Assembly (NCBI GenBank): GCA_037576195.1
Contig: CM075103.1
Location: forward strand, 24,428,001-24,492,000
DNA from: Phytoseiulus persimilis
Lineage: Eukaryota > Arthropoda > Arachnida > Mesostigmata > Phytoseiidae
Reading direction: 5' to 3'
DNA: 64,000 nt
The stretch's first letter is position 1, and each line of letters opens with the position of its first letter. Made by a program: the position numbers and the translations under genes. Below are positions 46,251-58,705 of this stretch, one piece after another. The notes beneath the pieces were generated by a model. It was not told where the DNA came from, did no database searches, and saw nothing but the letters and a program-made list of their open reading frames with translations.

Positions 46251-48074
46251 TTTTTTCTTTTTCCCCGAGTTCTTTCACGGGTTTTTGTTACCTATCACTC
46301 ACCAACTGTCCTCTGCGTGAAATTCTTTCCACACGCACTTCACGGAACCACTTTTTTTCGAAAAAAGCGCTAACACGGACCACCACGAGCTCACCCTGCC
46401 TTAGCAGACGACAAGATTGTGGGAGACCACATGAGTTTGTCTGGGAGAATCTACTTTCCTCGGTAGCACTTTTTGAAGGGGGACGGCCATTGTCCCGAAA
46501 AAACATGGCCGTTCTGCCGTCAGCTTGTTACGGGAGAGGAGGAGCGGGGAAACAGTGGAGAACGAGCGGTTGGTATCGTTGAGGGCTCTCTGGAACATCT
46601 TGAGAACTTTTCACCATCGCCATATTACCCGCACAATAGTGGACGTCCACCGCAGTGACTCTGTCAGCTCGTTAATCAGCTCAACAAAGCCACTACCCCG
46701 CAGTTGAGTGGCACGGTCGGGAGGTGCGTTACCTCTGTGCTTCGCCTCAAGATGAGCCTTGAGTAGATCCTTGTCATGTTGTAGTTAACCAGTTGAGGCC
46801 CACGAGGGTTCCTATATCACTAGAAACTCTTTTAGAACGTGCCCCCGAGGGAATGGTCGGGGGATTCCCCCAACTGCTTGAAGCCGGGCGATAAATTTCT
46901 ATGCAATCTTATTGAGAGCGTCGATCTTGTCTCGTGATCTTTTCTTCCTGCACTGGAGGTAAAGGAACTATCCTACGGCTTTGACACGATGAAAAAAGGC
47001 GCTGATACCGCTCTCTTTCTCTGTTTGGTGAAGGCTCACGGTCACTTCATATTTATCTACCGAACTGTTACCCGTCACAAGGAAAGAATGAATGGGGTTT
47101 CGTCGTTTTGTAGTCGGGTTCGACAGTGGCATTCGGTCAGTAATTTTTGCTGCGTGGCAGCTGATGCGCTTCCGATCAGCGCTGAGAGCCTTACTCTCCC
47201 GGCGCTGAAAGTTGCAGTCGCATGAATCTTCCTCGATCTCCGGTCTGACTAATTCGGTTCCCTCAGCGTACCCGATCGGGTCCCTGCTCCCTGAGCTTTC
47301 GATCAAACATTCAGTTCCCCTAATACTACAAGACTAACAGTCTTCCCGGCCATAGGCGAGCGCCGGCCTGTGATGCTGCCTCTGAAAGAATATTGCTCGT
47401 GTGCTGGATCCGAATCTAACGATTATTTTTGCCAAACACTGAAACTAATTTTCTCAGAAAAATATTCAAAGAGAACTCTCTGCATTGGCCTCATATACAG
47501 GGGGAGCAGGTCGGAGCTCGACGACAGCATTGTGAACGATCTTCCGCGATCAGATGCCTAGGACGATGATGGGAAGCCTCCAAGGACCAGAGCGAAACTA
47601 GGAATCAGAGATTGGAGACCTCGCCTCAATCTTGGAGTTCGAGAACCTCGTTCTCAACCATGATCTCGAAGAGCTTGATTCGGGAGGAGGGAAAAGAACT
47701 TCTCTGGCTGAGACTCCCATATATTCCATTTTCCGGGAACGCTCCCGTATGGTATCCATTTTGTACAGAAAGAGTGCTCCTTCCTTCCCGAAAATTGATG
47801 GATCAGAAGAGGAAACGAGTTCACTTGGAACGGACGAGCAGTGCCAGTCTTCCCGTCCAGCGATCTGCGTACATGGGGGTTCACCAAGAGGGAGCATGTC
47901 CAATCGCTCCGAGCTCCGCTAACCACCCCTGTGCCGAGCTGGCAGTGGTCAACATGTTTGGACATTTCTCGCACGAAGGAATAAGTCTTCCCAGGAGCTC
48001 CCTCCTGAGCTTCACTGAGTTCGTGGGGGGTTCGTCCTGAGCTCTCCCAACCTAGGCCATGTCCCCCTGCCAGC
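46251..48074. other. Spacer of the tandem unit, copies 1/2
   Basis: About 1.8 kb without a recognised gene. It probably starts with the 5' untranslated part of the LINE (minus strand). Plus-strand frames at 46989-47225 and 47370-47561 recur almost unchanged in the next copy (59513-59779, 59924-60115), but all of the spacer is similarly conserved, so this is no evidence for coding. The same spacer lies at 58804-60600. Confidence 0.45.
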
Positions 48075-48404
48075 ATGTCCCCATTCGCTCAGACCGCTCA
48101 ACCATCCGATGAATGTATGAAATGTTGGACAGGCCTCGTTCCGTTTCAATTACCCAGAGCATCTGGGGTTTCAAACGGGAACCTCACAATCTCGACACAG
48201 GGGCGCAGCAGCGGAATATGCTGTTGCGGTTTTTCTGGGTACCTGCCGAGTTCGGGCATACCTGATGAGGAGCGGGAGCGCCCGGGTGAAATTGAGTTAA
48301 ACTTCGAAATAATGGATCGGGCTTCCGAAGGAATTCGGCGAGAGGCACACCATGAGATAGAGAGAGAGCATCGCAACCGCGAGAGATGCATAAAACGTGC
48401 TTGA
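48075..48404 (+). other. Upstream ORF before the acidic gene, copy 2
   Basis: 109 codons (MSPFAQTAQPSDECMKCW...), ending in a charged segment HHEIEREHRNRERCIKRA that overlaps the acidic gene start by 19 bases in another frame. The same overlap exists in copy 3 (60629-60958). No domain is recognised. Confidence 0.4.
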
Positions 48405-49132
48405 TGCGCCTGCTTCGTTTCATTCGAGTGTTTGGGTCTGACTGCATTGTAGCTCCAAACTTCACAATGAACACCATCTGCAGTGCTCACCGCGTGGGGC
48501 TCCCACAGCCATATTCGACCAGGATCAATGGTCCGACCTCGACATCTCTGGTACCTGAGGAACGAGAATCTCCTGAAGGTGATATGGATATGAACGTGCC
48601 GTGGTTCGTGAGCTTCGTCGGGGTCGAAGCGGACGAATGTGACGCTGGTTCCGCTGCAGACTCTGGTTACGTCGCTGACACGGAGTCCGATACAGACGAC
48701 GTGAAGAGCTCGGATTCGGAATGGAGTGCAGCGGACACAGAGCCCGATACCGACTGCATGGAGAGCTCGGATATGGAATCGAGCGGAGCAGACACGGAGT
48801 CCGATACCGACTACGTTGAGAGCTCGGAGGTGGAGTGGAGTGATGCGGAAGACATGCCGATGGAAAACGACAGCGTCCATGATGGAGGTCAAGTGTCAAG
48901 CGAGGTCAAGTGTAGCGTAGCCCCGATCAACTTCTTCCAGCCAGTTCAAAGCTTGTTCGACCTGCTGGATTCCCAACAGACGGAGCCGATCCAACAGCAG
49001 GAGAGTCCGTCGGCAAAGTTGGAGGAGATTCTGAGGTTCCTTGAAACGGGCGACGAAATAATCTTCGAGAAGCAGAGGAAGCACCGAGACTACCTTGCCT
49101 GGGCTGACAGCTGTCTCTCGACACCCCAATAA
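48386..49132 (+). CDS. Acidic 248-residue protein, copy 2
   Basis: Same length and layout as the copy at 33714, with AATAAA at 49163-49168. Differences from the other copies are single substitutions, many of them amino-acid changing (for instance K for R in VKSSDSEWSAADTE), and no indel. Stops and frameshifts are absent in all three copies, while the LINE parts of the same unit are riddled with them. That contrast hints at either recent duplication or some constraint on the gene. Confidence 0.55.
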   Translation: MHKTCLMRLLRFIRVFGSDCIVAPNFTMNTICSAHRVGLPQPYSTRINGPTSTSLVPEERESPEGDMDMNVPWFVSFVGVEADECDAGSAADSGYVADTESDTDDVKSSDSEWSAADTEPDTDCMESSDMESSGADTESDTDYVESSEVEWSDAEDMPMENDSVHDGGQVSSEVKCSVAPINFFQPVQSLFDLLDSQQTEPIQQQESPSAKLEEILRFLETGDEIIFEKQRKHRDYLAWADSCLSTPQ

Positions 49133-49168
49133 CTTCTCCTTTGTGAAGTCCTCGATTTCGAAAATAAA

Positions 49169-49814
49169 GGTCTTATTCTATGTGATGAGTGTTCCATAAT
49201 GCAAGTGGTAAGAGACAGATAACCACTACGACGTTCGCTTCCATTGATGATATCAACCCAAACGAATACCACTCTTGATTACATCAAATCTCGACTGCTA
49301 TGGCTGGAGCCAGTCCTTGCGAGCATTATTTGTTCCGTCAAAATCATTCGAATCATCAATCTTGTATGGATCGAGGGTGCAATTGATGAAAATTCCCGAG
49401 AGGACTGGCTCCAGCAATGACCTCGATTGTACCAACTAAGGTCATGTTAACGCTCGATTGTATCGAAACCTCGACCAAATCGACAGTCCAGGATTCATGA
49501 CATTTGTTGTTGAATGAAGTGAGGTCCAACTGTACCTCATTTCGGCTATGACAGCGACGACGGTGGCGATTGTGAATACGGTTTTCGATTACTCGAACCT
49601 CCACGAGGACTACGTTATCAACGGGAGCAAAGCAGCCACTGCGATGCAAAGTGAATGGCTTGCGGAATTTTCGAGTTCTGCGTGATTTCACAAAACTCCA
49701 GGAAGTCTTGTCCGGATCTCCCTCATTGATGACCCGAGATCGTTCAGATTTGTCGTCGACTTCGTCTCCGCCCAGAAGCTCTTTCAGCGTTCCGGTTCCT
49801 GATCATGTCGTCTG
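49169..49814. other. Spacer and decayed LINE part, copy 2
   Basis: The minus strand has a frame (49691-49356) with VDNVVLVEVRV, an unrecognised basic segment also found in copy 3. Copy 1 lacks part of it (about 300 bases). No domain could be named. Confidence 0.35.
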
Positions 49815-50294
49815 CTATCGGCACTCGTCTCTGATCACCGAAGCGCTTTTGGGCCTCTCGTCTGTATTTTTTACGTACGCCCAGAACCTTTTGGCTCTTT
49901 GGCTTCTTTGGCATCTGATTATATAGTCGTACACTCTCTTACCTTTTTCAGCAACTTCATCTGCTATTTGTTTGCTTACATCCCTTTCCACCCTTCCTTC
50001 CTCTTTGAGGCTGTCAGGGATCAGGATGCCGGTTCCACCGCTGGCGTGTTTCCCAGACCGACCATCCCTGTTTGACCCTACAAATCTGTAGCCTTTGATT
50101 TTTGGTGGTACCTCGTCGTTCATGAGTTTTGTTTCGCTCAACACGATTATTCGTTCTTTCGTGTCTTCGAAAGAATTCCTCATAGGCTTCTTCCATTTCG
50201 CTTTTGTCCTGCCCCCAGCTAGATTGAAAACACATATGTTCAGGGTGTCCAGATTAACAAACGCATTTTCATTTTTCATGCCTCTGCCCCTCAC
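49815..50294 (-). pseudogene. LINE ORF2 remnant, copy 2: endonuclease start plus linker
   Basis: From ATG at 50294, three bases after the ORF1 stop: LNICVFNLAGGRTKAKW, then VLSETKL and GGTGILIPDSL (APE-type endonuclease, first half). The rest is a linker ending RAKRFWAYVKNTDERPKSAS, normally found just before the reverse transcriptase. The missing middle shows an internal deletion fusing endonuclease start to linker. The frame is open but cannot give an active enzyme. Confidence 0.75.
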
Positions 50295-50296
50295 CC

Positions 50297-51540
50297 TTAT
50301 TTTTTTCTTCTAACCTCTGAAGCAGTATTTCGCTTCTTTGGGCAGGACACCTGATACCTTATCCTATTTATCCCACGGGTTTTTCCCCGGCCAGGTTTTT
50401 GGTATGGGTTCCCCCTACCCCTGGTCGGATAAGGGGCAGAGGTCATTGAGTATGGAACGTCTCCGCTCCACCTTGCTCCTCTACCCCTGTGTGCATTCCT
50501 TTGGGCACCCCTGTTGCTGTTCTGTTGTGGGGTAGCTGCCCTCCTGTACCACCTATGTGGGTTGCCTGTGCTCCCCGCTGGATGCTGGGGAGCACTTGGC
50601 CCCAGGTTCACGTCACGGGCCAGTCTTTCGGCCCCAGTCTCTTCTTTTTGGGCTAGAGTCAGTCTTTTGAGCTCCGCCCTTATCTTGGCTACCTCTTCGT
50701 CTACCTGAGGCTTTCGCCGTTTCACTATGCCATTCCACAATGGTCTCTGCCACATTCTCCTCACCCACAGGTGTAAGGATTGTCTGCCTCTTAAGACTAG
50801 CCTGTGCCGTGCCGAACTGAGTCCATTGATTGGCCACTATGTGCCAAAGGTTCAAAATGCGGATCTTGCATCCGCCACACTCCTTGATGGTCTCTTTAAC
50901 CCACTCACAGATATTGTCGTTTATCTCCTCGGCTACTTGCCTGAGTGAGTCGACAGGTGGGGTGATCAGAGTTGCCCAGGTGACAAAGTCAACCTCGGGC
51001 TGCGCCGCCACTTCGTTCAGCGCGCTCTGAAGTGTGTTGAACACTTCATCGATTTCTGTAGGCCTAAATTTGGCGCTCAACAGGTCGCCTAGGCCAACAA
51101 ACCAGAGGATGTCTTTCACCTCTGTTTCTGGCCTTTTGCTCAGAAATACCTTGGTTTTCTCAAGGTGTTCATCTATGGTCTCGGGCCAGTTGCCCTGCTC
51201 AATTGTTACGCCCTTTTTGTATATCGCTCTCAAGCCATGGGGCGTATGCATGACATCTGATAGCGGCCCATCGCCTGCTATCAATACCAGATTGACTTCC
51301 TCTGGTTCGTAAACCATTAATTCAGGGCACACTCGTGTCCCTGTTGCTCTATCTTTTTCAAGATACTCTCTGTATCTTCTATTTGTTTCATTTAGCGAGC
51401 TGTTCAGCTCGATGAGTTGATCTTGCATAGCAATGATCTTATCTTTTGCCTCTCGCAATTCTGCTGAGAGTTTCTCACTGACTTGCTTTTGGTCGTTGAG
51501 TTCTTTTACAACGTTGCCAGAGCTGCCACGGTGGTTGCAA
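50297..51540 (-). pseudogene. LINE ORF1, copy 2, main part
   Basis: The best-preserved ORF1. From 51540 down: coiled coil, then the SGNH-like region (LVLIAGDGPLSDVMHTPHGL; ILWFVGLGDLLSAKF; then VTWATLITPPVDSL), a helical segment and, after a frameshift at about 50690, the basic tail (HRGRGARWSGDVPYS...RGNPYQKPGRGK) with stop at 50297. The first 30 or so residues lie at 58706-58803, beyond the Helitron. The GDG in place of GDS suggests loss of esterase activity, if the alignment is right. Confidence 0.7.
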
Positions 51541-51659
51541 TCCTTATCCTTACTATATATAATCGGCTTCGTCTGTAAGTTTGTCAGTTTGTCAGTTTGT
51601 CTGTTTGTCCGCACTTTTTATGGAACACATGGGGATGATTCCGGGACCAATCTGACCAT

Positions 51660-54600
51660 ACTGTCCCGAGTCTGGAGAGGTGATTCCGGTACGAGTCTGA
51701 TTATACATTTTGAAAGCTGGAGGGGTGATTCTGGAACCGATCTGATCATACCTTTCAGAACGAGGAGGGATGATTCCGAGACCAATCTGAGCATTACTTC
51801 CCAACTCTGGAGGGGTGATTCCGAGACCAATCTGAGCATTACTTCCCAACTCTTGAGGGGCGATTTCGAGACCGATCTGAGCATCACTTCCCAACTCTGG
51901 AGGGGTGATTCCGAGACCAATCTGAGCATTACTTCCCAACTCTGGAGGGGTGATTTCGGGACCGATCTGAGCATTACTTCCCAACTCTGGAGGGGTGATT
52001 CCGAGACCGATCTGAGCATTACTTTCCAACTCTGGAGGGGTGATTCCGAGACCAATCTGAGCATTACTTCCCAACTCTGGAGGGGTGATTTCGAGACCGA
52101 TCTGAGCATTACTTCCCAACTCTGGAGGGGTGATTTCGAGACCGATCTGAGCATTACTTCCCAACTCTGGAGGGGTGATTTCGAGACCGATCTGAGCATT
52201 ACTTTCCAACTCTGGAGGGGCGATTTCGAGACCGATCTGAGCATTACTTTCCAACTCTGGAGGGGTGATTTCGAGACCGATCTGAGCATTACTTTCCAAC
52301 TCTGGAGGGGTGATTTCGAGACCGATCTGAGCATTACTCCCCAACTCTGGAGGGGTGATTCCGAGACCAATCTGGGCATTACTTTCCAACTCTGGAGGGG
52401 TGATTCCGGGCTCAATCTGAGCATTACTTTCCAACTCTGGAGGGGTGATTTCGAGACCGATCTGAGCATTACTTTCCAACTCTGGAGGGGTGATTTCGAG
52501 ACCGATCTGAGCATTACTTTCCAACTCTGGAGGGGTGATTTCGAGACCGATCTGAGCATTACTTCCCAACTCTGGAGGGGTGATTCCGAGACCAATCTGG
52601 GCATTACTTTCCAACTCTGGAGGGGTGATTCCGGGCTCAATCTGAGCATTACTTTCCAACTCTGGAGGGGTGATTCCGGGCTCAATCTGAGCATTACTTT
52701 CCAACTCTGGAGGGGTGATTTCGAGACCGATCTGAGCATTACTTTCCAACTCTGGAGGGGCGATTTCGAGACCGATCTGAGCATTACTTTCCAACTCTGG
52801 AGGGGTGATTTCGAGACCGATCTGAGCATTACTTCCCAACTCTGGAGGGGTGATTCCGAGACCGATCTGAGCATTACTTCCCAACTCTGGAGGGGTGATT
52901 TCGAGACCAATCTGAGCATTACTTCCCAACTCTGGAGGGGTGATTTCGAGACCGATCTGAGCATTACTTTCCAACTCTGGAGGGGTGATTTCGAGACCGA
53001 TCTGAGCATTACTTTCCAACTCTGGAGGGGTGATTTCGAGACCGATCTGAGCATTACTTTCCAACTCTGGAGGGGTGATTTCGAGACCGATCTGAGCATT
53101 ACTTCCCAACTCTGGAGGGGTGATTCCGAGACCAATCTGAGCATTACTTTCCAACTCTGGAGGGGTGATTCCGGGCTCAATCTGAGCATTACTTTCCAAC
53201 TCTGGAGGGGTGATTTCGAGACCGATCTGAGCATTACTTTCCAACTCTGGAGGGGTGATTTCGAGACCGATCTGAGCATTACTTCCCAACTCTGGAGGGG
53301 TGATTCCGAGACCGATCTGAGCATTACTTTCCAACTCTGGAGGGGTGATTTCGAGACCAATCTGGGCATTACTTTCCAACTCTGGAGGGGTGATTCCGGG
53401 CTCAATCTGAGCATTACTTCCCAACTCTGGAGGGGTGATTTCGAGACCGATCTGAGCATTACTTTCCAACTCTGGAGGGGTGATTTCGAGACCGATCTGA
53501 GCATTACTTTCCAACTCTGGAGGGGTGATTTCGAGACCGATCTGAGCATTACTTCCCAACTCTGGAGGGGTGATTCCGAGACCGATCTGAGCATTACTTT
53601 CCAACTCTGGAGGGGTGATTTCGAGACCGATCTGAGCATTACTTTCCAACTCTGGAGGGGCGATTTCGAGACCGATCTGAGCATTACTTCCCAACTCTGG
53701 AGGGGTGATTCCGAGACCGATCTGAGCATTACTTTCCAACTCTGGAGGGGTGATTTCGAGACCAATCTGGGCATTACTTTCCAACTCTGGAGGGGTGATT
53801 CCGGGCTCAATCTGAGCATTACTTTCCAACTCTGGAGGGGTGATTTCGAGACCGATCTGAGCATTACTTTCCAACTCTGGAGGGGCGATTTCGAGACCGA
53901 TCTGAGCATTACTTTCCAACTCTGGAGGGGTGATTTCGAGACCGATCTGAGCATTACTTCCCAACTCTGGAGGGGTGATTCCGAGACCGATCTGAGCATT
54001 ACTTTCCAACTCTGGAGGGGTGATTCCGAGACCAATCTGGGCATTACTTTCCAACTCTGGAGGGGTGATTCCGGGCTCAATCTGAGCATTACTTTCCAAC
54101 TCTGGAGGGGTGATTTCGAGACCGATCTGAGCATTACTTTCCAACTCTGGAGGGGTGATTTCGAGACCGATCTGAGCATTACTTTCCAACTCTGGAGGGG
54201 TGATTTCGAGACCGATCTGAGCATTACTTCCCAACTCTGGAGGGGTGATTCCGGGCTCAATCTGAGCATTACTTTCCAACTCTGGAGGGGTGATTTCGAG
54301 ACCGATCTGAGCATTACTTTCCAACTCTGGAGGGGTGATTTCGAGACCGATCTGAGCATTACTTCCCAACTCTGGAGGGGTGATTCCGAGACCAATCTGG
54401 GCATTACTTTCCAACTCTGGAGGGGTGATTCCGGGCTCAATCTGAGCATTACTTTCCAACTCTGGAGGGGTGATTCCGGGCTCAATCTGAGCATTACTTT
54501 CCAACTCTGGAGGGGTGATTTCGAGACCGATCTGAGCATTACTTTCCAACTCTGGAGGGGTGATTTCGAGACCGATCTGAGCATTACTTTCCAACTCTGG

Positions 54601-57600
54601 AGGGGTGATTTCGAGACCGATCTGAGCATTACTTCCCAACTCTGGAGGGGTGATTCCGAGACCGATCTTAGCATTACTTCCCAACTCTGGAGGGGTGATT
54701 TCGAGACCAATCTGAGCATTACTTCCCAACTCTGGAGGGGTGATTTCGAGACCGATCTGAGCATTACTTTCCAACTCTGGAGGGGTGATTTCGAGACCGA
54801 TCTGAGCATTACTTTCCAACTCTGGAGGGGTGATTTCGAGACCGATCTGAGCATTACTTTCCAACTCTGGAGGGGTGATTTCGAGACCGATCTGAGCATT
54901 ACTTCCCAACTCTGGAGGGGTGATTCCGAGACCAATCTGGGCATTACTTTCCAACTCTGGAGGGGTGATTCCGGGCTCAATCTGAGCATTACTTTCCAAC
55001 TCTGAAGGGGTGATTTCGAGACCGATCTGAGCATTACTTTCCAACTCTGGAGGGGTGATTTCGGGACCGATCTGAGCATTACTTTCCAACTCTGGAGGGG
55101 TGATTTCGAGACCGATCCGAGCATTACTTCCCAACTCTGGAGGGGTGATTCCGGGCTCAATCCGAGCATTACTTTCCAACTCTGGAGGGGTGATTTCGAG
55201 ACCGATCTGAGCATTACTTTCCAACTCTGGAGGGGTGATTTCGAGACCGATCTGAGCATTACTTCCCAACTCTGGAGGGGTGATTCCGAGACCAATCTGG
55301 GCATTACTTTCCAACTCTGGAGGGGTGATTCCGGGCTCAATCTGAGCATTACTTTCCAACTCTGGAGGGGTGATTCCGGGCTCAATCTGAGCATTACTTT
55401 CCAACTCTGGAGGGGCGATTTCGAGACCGATCTGAGCATTACTTTCCAACTCTGGAGGGGTGATTTCGAGACCGATCTGAGCATTACTTTCCAACTCTGG
55501 AGGGGTGATTCCGAGACCGATCTGAGCATTACTTCCCAACTCTGGAGGGGTGATTCCGAGACCGATCTGAGCATTACTTCCCAACTCTGGAGGGGTGATT
55601 TCGAGACCAATCTGAGCATTACTTCCCAACTCTGGAGGGGTGATTCCGAGACCAATCTGGGCATTACTTTCCAACTCTGGAGGGGTGATTCCGGGGTCAA
55701 TCTGAGCATTACTTTCCAACTCTGGAGGGGTGATTCCGAGACCAATCTGAGCATTACTTCCCAACTCTGGAGGGGTGATTCCGGGGTCAATCTGAGCATT
55801 ACTTTCCAACTCTGGAGGGGTGATTCCGAGACCAATCTGAGCATTACTTCCCAACTCTGGAGGGGTGATTCTGGGGTCAATCTGAGCATTACTTTCCAAC
55901 TCTGGAGGGGTGATTTCGAGACCGATCTGAGCATTACTTTCCAACTCTGGAGGAGTGATTCCGGGCTCAATCTGAGCATTACTTTCCAACTCTTGAGGGG
56001 TGATTTCGAGACCAATCTGAGCATTACTTCCCAACTCTGGAGGGGTGATTCCGAGACCAATCTGGGCATTACTTTCCAACTCTGGAGGGGTGATTCCGGG
56101 GTCAATCTGAGCATTACTTTCCAACTCTGGAGGGGTGATTTCGAGACCGATCTGAGCATTACTTCCCAACTCTGGAGGGGTGATTCCGGGGTCAATCTGA
56201 GCATTACTTTCCAACTCTGGAGGGGTGATTTCGAGACCGATCTGAGCATTACTTTCCAACTCTGGAGGGGTGATCTCGAGACCGATCTGAGCATTACTTC
56301 CCAACTCTGGAGGGGTGATTCCGAGACCAATCTGGGCATTACTTTCCAACTCTGGAGGGGTGATTCCGGGCTCAATCTGAGCATTACTTTCCAACTCTGG
56401 AGGGGTGATTTCGAGACCGATCTGAGCATGACTTTCCAACTCTGGAGGGGTGATTTCGGGACCGATCTGAGCATTACTTTCCAACTCTGGAGGGGTGATT
56501 TCGAGACCGATCTGAGCATTACTTCCCAACTCTGGAGGGGTGATTCCGGGCTCAATCTGAGCATTACTTTCCAACTCTGGAGGGGTGATTTCGAGACCGA
56601 TCTGAGCATTACTTTCCAACTCTGGAGGGGTGATTTCGAGACCGATCTGAGCATTACTTCCCAACTCTGGAGGGGTGATTCCGGGCTCAATCTGAGCATT
56701 ACTTTCCAACTCTGGAGGGGTGATTTCGAGACCAATCTGAGCATTACTTCCCAACTCTGGAGGAGTGATTCCGAGACCAATCTGAGCATTACTTCCCAAC
56801 TCTGGAGGGGTGATTCCGGGGTCAATCTGAGCATTACTTTCCAACTCTGGAGGGGTGATTCCGAGACCAATCTGAGCATTACTTCCCAACTCTGGAGGGG
56901 TGATTCTGGGGTCAATCTGAGCATCACTTTCCAACTCTGGAGGGGTGATTTTGAGACCGATCTGAGCATTACTTTCCAACTCTGGAGGAGTGATTCCGGG
57001 CTCAATCTGAGCATTACTTTCCAACTCTTGAGGGGTGATTTCGAGACCAATCTGAGCATTACTTCCCAACTCTGGAGGGGTGATTCCGAGACCAATCTGG
57101 GCATTACTTTCCAACTCTGGAGGGGTGATTCCGGGGTCAATCTGAGCATTACTTTCCAACTCTGGAGGGGTGATTCCGAGACCAATCTGAGCATTACTTT
57201 CCAACTCTGGAGGGGTGATTTCGAGACCGATCTGAGCATTACTTCCCAACTCTGGAGGGGTGATTCCGGGGTCAATCTGAGCATTACTTTCCAACTCTGG
57301 AGGGGTGATTTCGAGACCGATCTGAGCATTACTTTCCAACTCTGGAGGGGTGATTCCGGGCTCAATCTGAGCATTACTTTCCAACTCTGGAGGGGTGATT
57401 TCGAGACCGATCTGAGCATTACTTTCCAACTCTGGAGGGGTGATTTCGAGACCGATCTGAGCATTACTTCCCAACTCTGGAGGGGTGATTCCGAGACCAA
57501 TCTGAGCATTACTTCCCAACTCTGGAGGGGTGATTCCGGGCTCAATCTAAGCATTACTTTCCAACTCTGGAGGGGTGATTCCGAGACCAATCTGAGCATT

Positions 57601-58600
57601 ACTTCCCAACTCTGGAGGGGTGATTTCGAGACCGATCTGAGCATTACTTCCCAACTCTGGAGGGTTGATTCCGGGGTCAATCTGAGCATTACTTCCCAAC
57701 TCTGGAGGGGTGATTTCGAGACCGATCTGAGCATTACTTCCCAACTCTGGAGGGTTGATTCCGGGGTCAATCTGAGCATTACTTCCCAACTCTGGAGGGG
57801 TGATTTCGAGACCGATCTGAGCATTACTTCCCAACTCTGGAGGGGTGATTCCGGGCTCAATCTGAGCATTACTTTCCAACTCTGGGGGGGTGATTCCGAG
57901 ACCAATCTGAGCATTACTTTCCAACTCTGGAGGGGTGATTACGGGGTCAATCTGAGCATTACTTCCCAACTCTGGAGGGGTGATTTCGAGACCAATCTGA
58001 GCATTACTTTCCAACTCTGGAGGGGTGATTCCGGGCTCAATCTGAGCATTACTTCCCAACTCTGGAGGGGTGATTTCGAGACCAATCTGAGCATTACTTC
58101 CCAACTCTGGAGGGGTGATTTCGAGACCGATCTGAGCATTACTTCCCAACTCTGGAGGGTTGATTTCGAGACCAATCTGAGCATTACTCTCCAACTCTGG
58201 GGGGGTGATTCCGAGACCAATCTGAGCATTACTTTCCAACTCTGGAGGGTTGATTCCGGGGTCAATCTGAGCATTACTTCCCAACTCTGGAGGGGTGATT
58301 TCGAGACCAATCTGAGCATTACTTTCCAACTCTGGAGGGTTGATTCCGGGGTCAATCTGAGCATTACTTCCCAACTCTGGAGGGGTGATTTCGAGACCAA
58401 TCTGAGCATTACTTTCCAACTCTGGAGGGGTGATTCCGGGCTCAATCTGAGCATTACTTTCCAACTCTGGGGGGGTGATTCCGAGACCAATCTGAGCATT
58501 ACTTTCCAACTCTGGAGGGGTGATTCCGGGGTCAGTCTGAGCATTACTTTCCAACTCTAGAGGGGTGATTCCGACACCAATCTGACCATACTTTTCAAAG
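51660..58600 (+). repeat. 45-bp satellite array, about 154 units
   Basis: Variants differ mainly at the middle (ccgagaccaa, tcgagaccga, ccgggctcaa, ccggggtcaa) and in the linker (tttccaac or ttcccaac). Segments of the array are themselves duplicated: 52561-53260 equals 54361-55060 with about seven changes (1,800 bases = 40 units apart), 55261-55640 repeats 54361-54740 (900 apart), and the rare variant tcttgagggg occurs at 55991 and 57026 (1,035 apart). Three frames are open for thousands of bases. These are consequences of the 45-base period and not evidence of genes. Confidence 0.96.
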
Positions 58601-58655
58601 TTGGAATGCTGACCCAGTGAAGGGAGAGAAAAGTGCCTCGATGGTAGGGAGCGCC

Positions 58656-58705
58656 GTCCAAGTGCGCGCAGCGCGGCCGACTCCAGTCGGCCAAAGGCCG
58701 GCTGG
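58656..58705 (+). repeat. 3' terminal hairpins of the non-autonomous Helitron
   Basis: gcgcgcagcgcggccgact continues into agtcggcc, giving two overlapping hairpins, then aaaggccgg and CTGG. Nearly the same as 25713-25759. Confidence 0.8.

Larger units (their letters stand above)
51541..58705 (+). mobile_element. Non-autonomous Helitron packed with satellite
   Basis: It begins TCCTTATCCTTACTATATAT after ...gcaA and ends in CTGG before TTagtcataag. Copy 1 at 46145-46165 reads gcttgcaattagtcataag without the insertion, so the ends and the A^T target are exact to the base. The first 200 bases match the 5' end of the autonomous Helitron at 16750-16950, and the last 50 its hairpin end. Everything between is 45-bp satellite. 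No protein is encoded. Confidence 0.95.

Noticed and set aside
46968-47561. Small frames conserved between spacer copies as genes
   Set aside because: The whole spacer is equally conserved through recent duplication, so conservation says nothing about coding.
48386-48404. Programmed -1 frameshift between the 109-codon and 248-codon frames
   Set aside because: The overlap has gcataaaacg, which is not a proper slippery heptamer in the upstream frame; splicing or independent frames are as likely.
48146-48892. Minus-strand frame of 248 codons opposite the acidic gene (also at 60700-61446)
   Set aside because: It mirrors the acidic repeats in another frame; the poly(A) signal and the gene-like layout are on the plus strand, and copy 1 lacks the frame.
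51660-58600. CRISPR-like look of regularly spaced repeats
   Set aside because: Units abut with no unique spacers, and the context is eukaryotic transposons.
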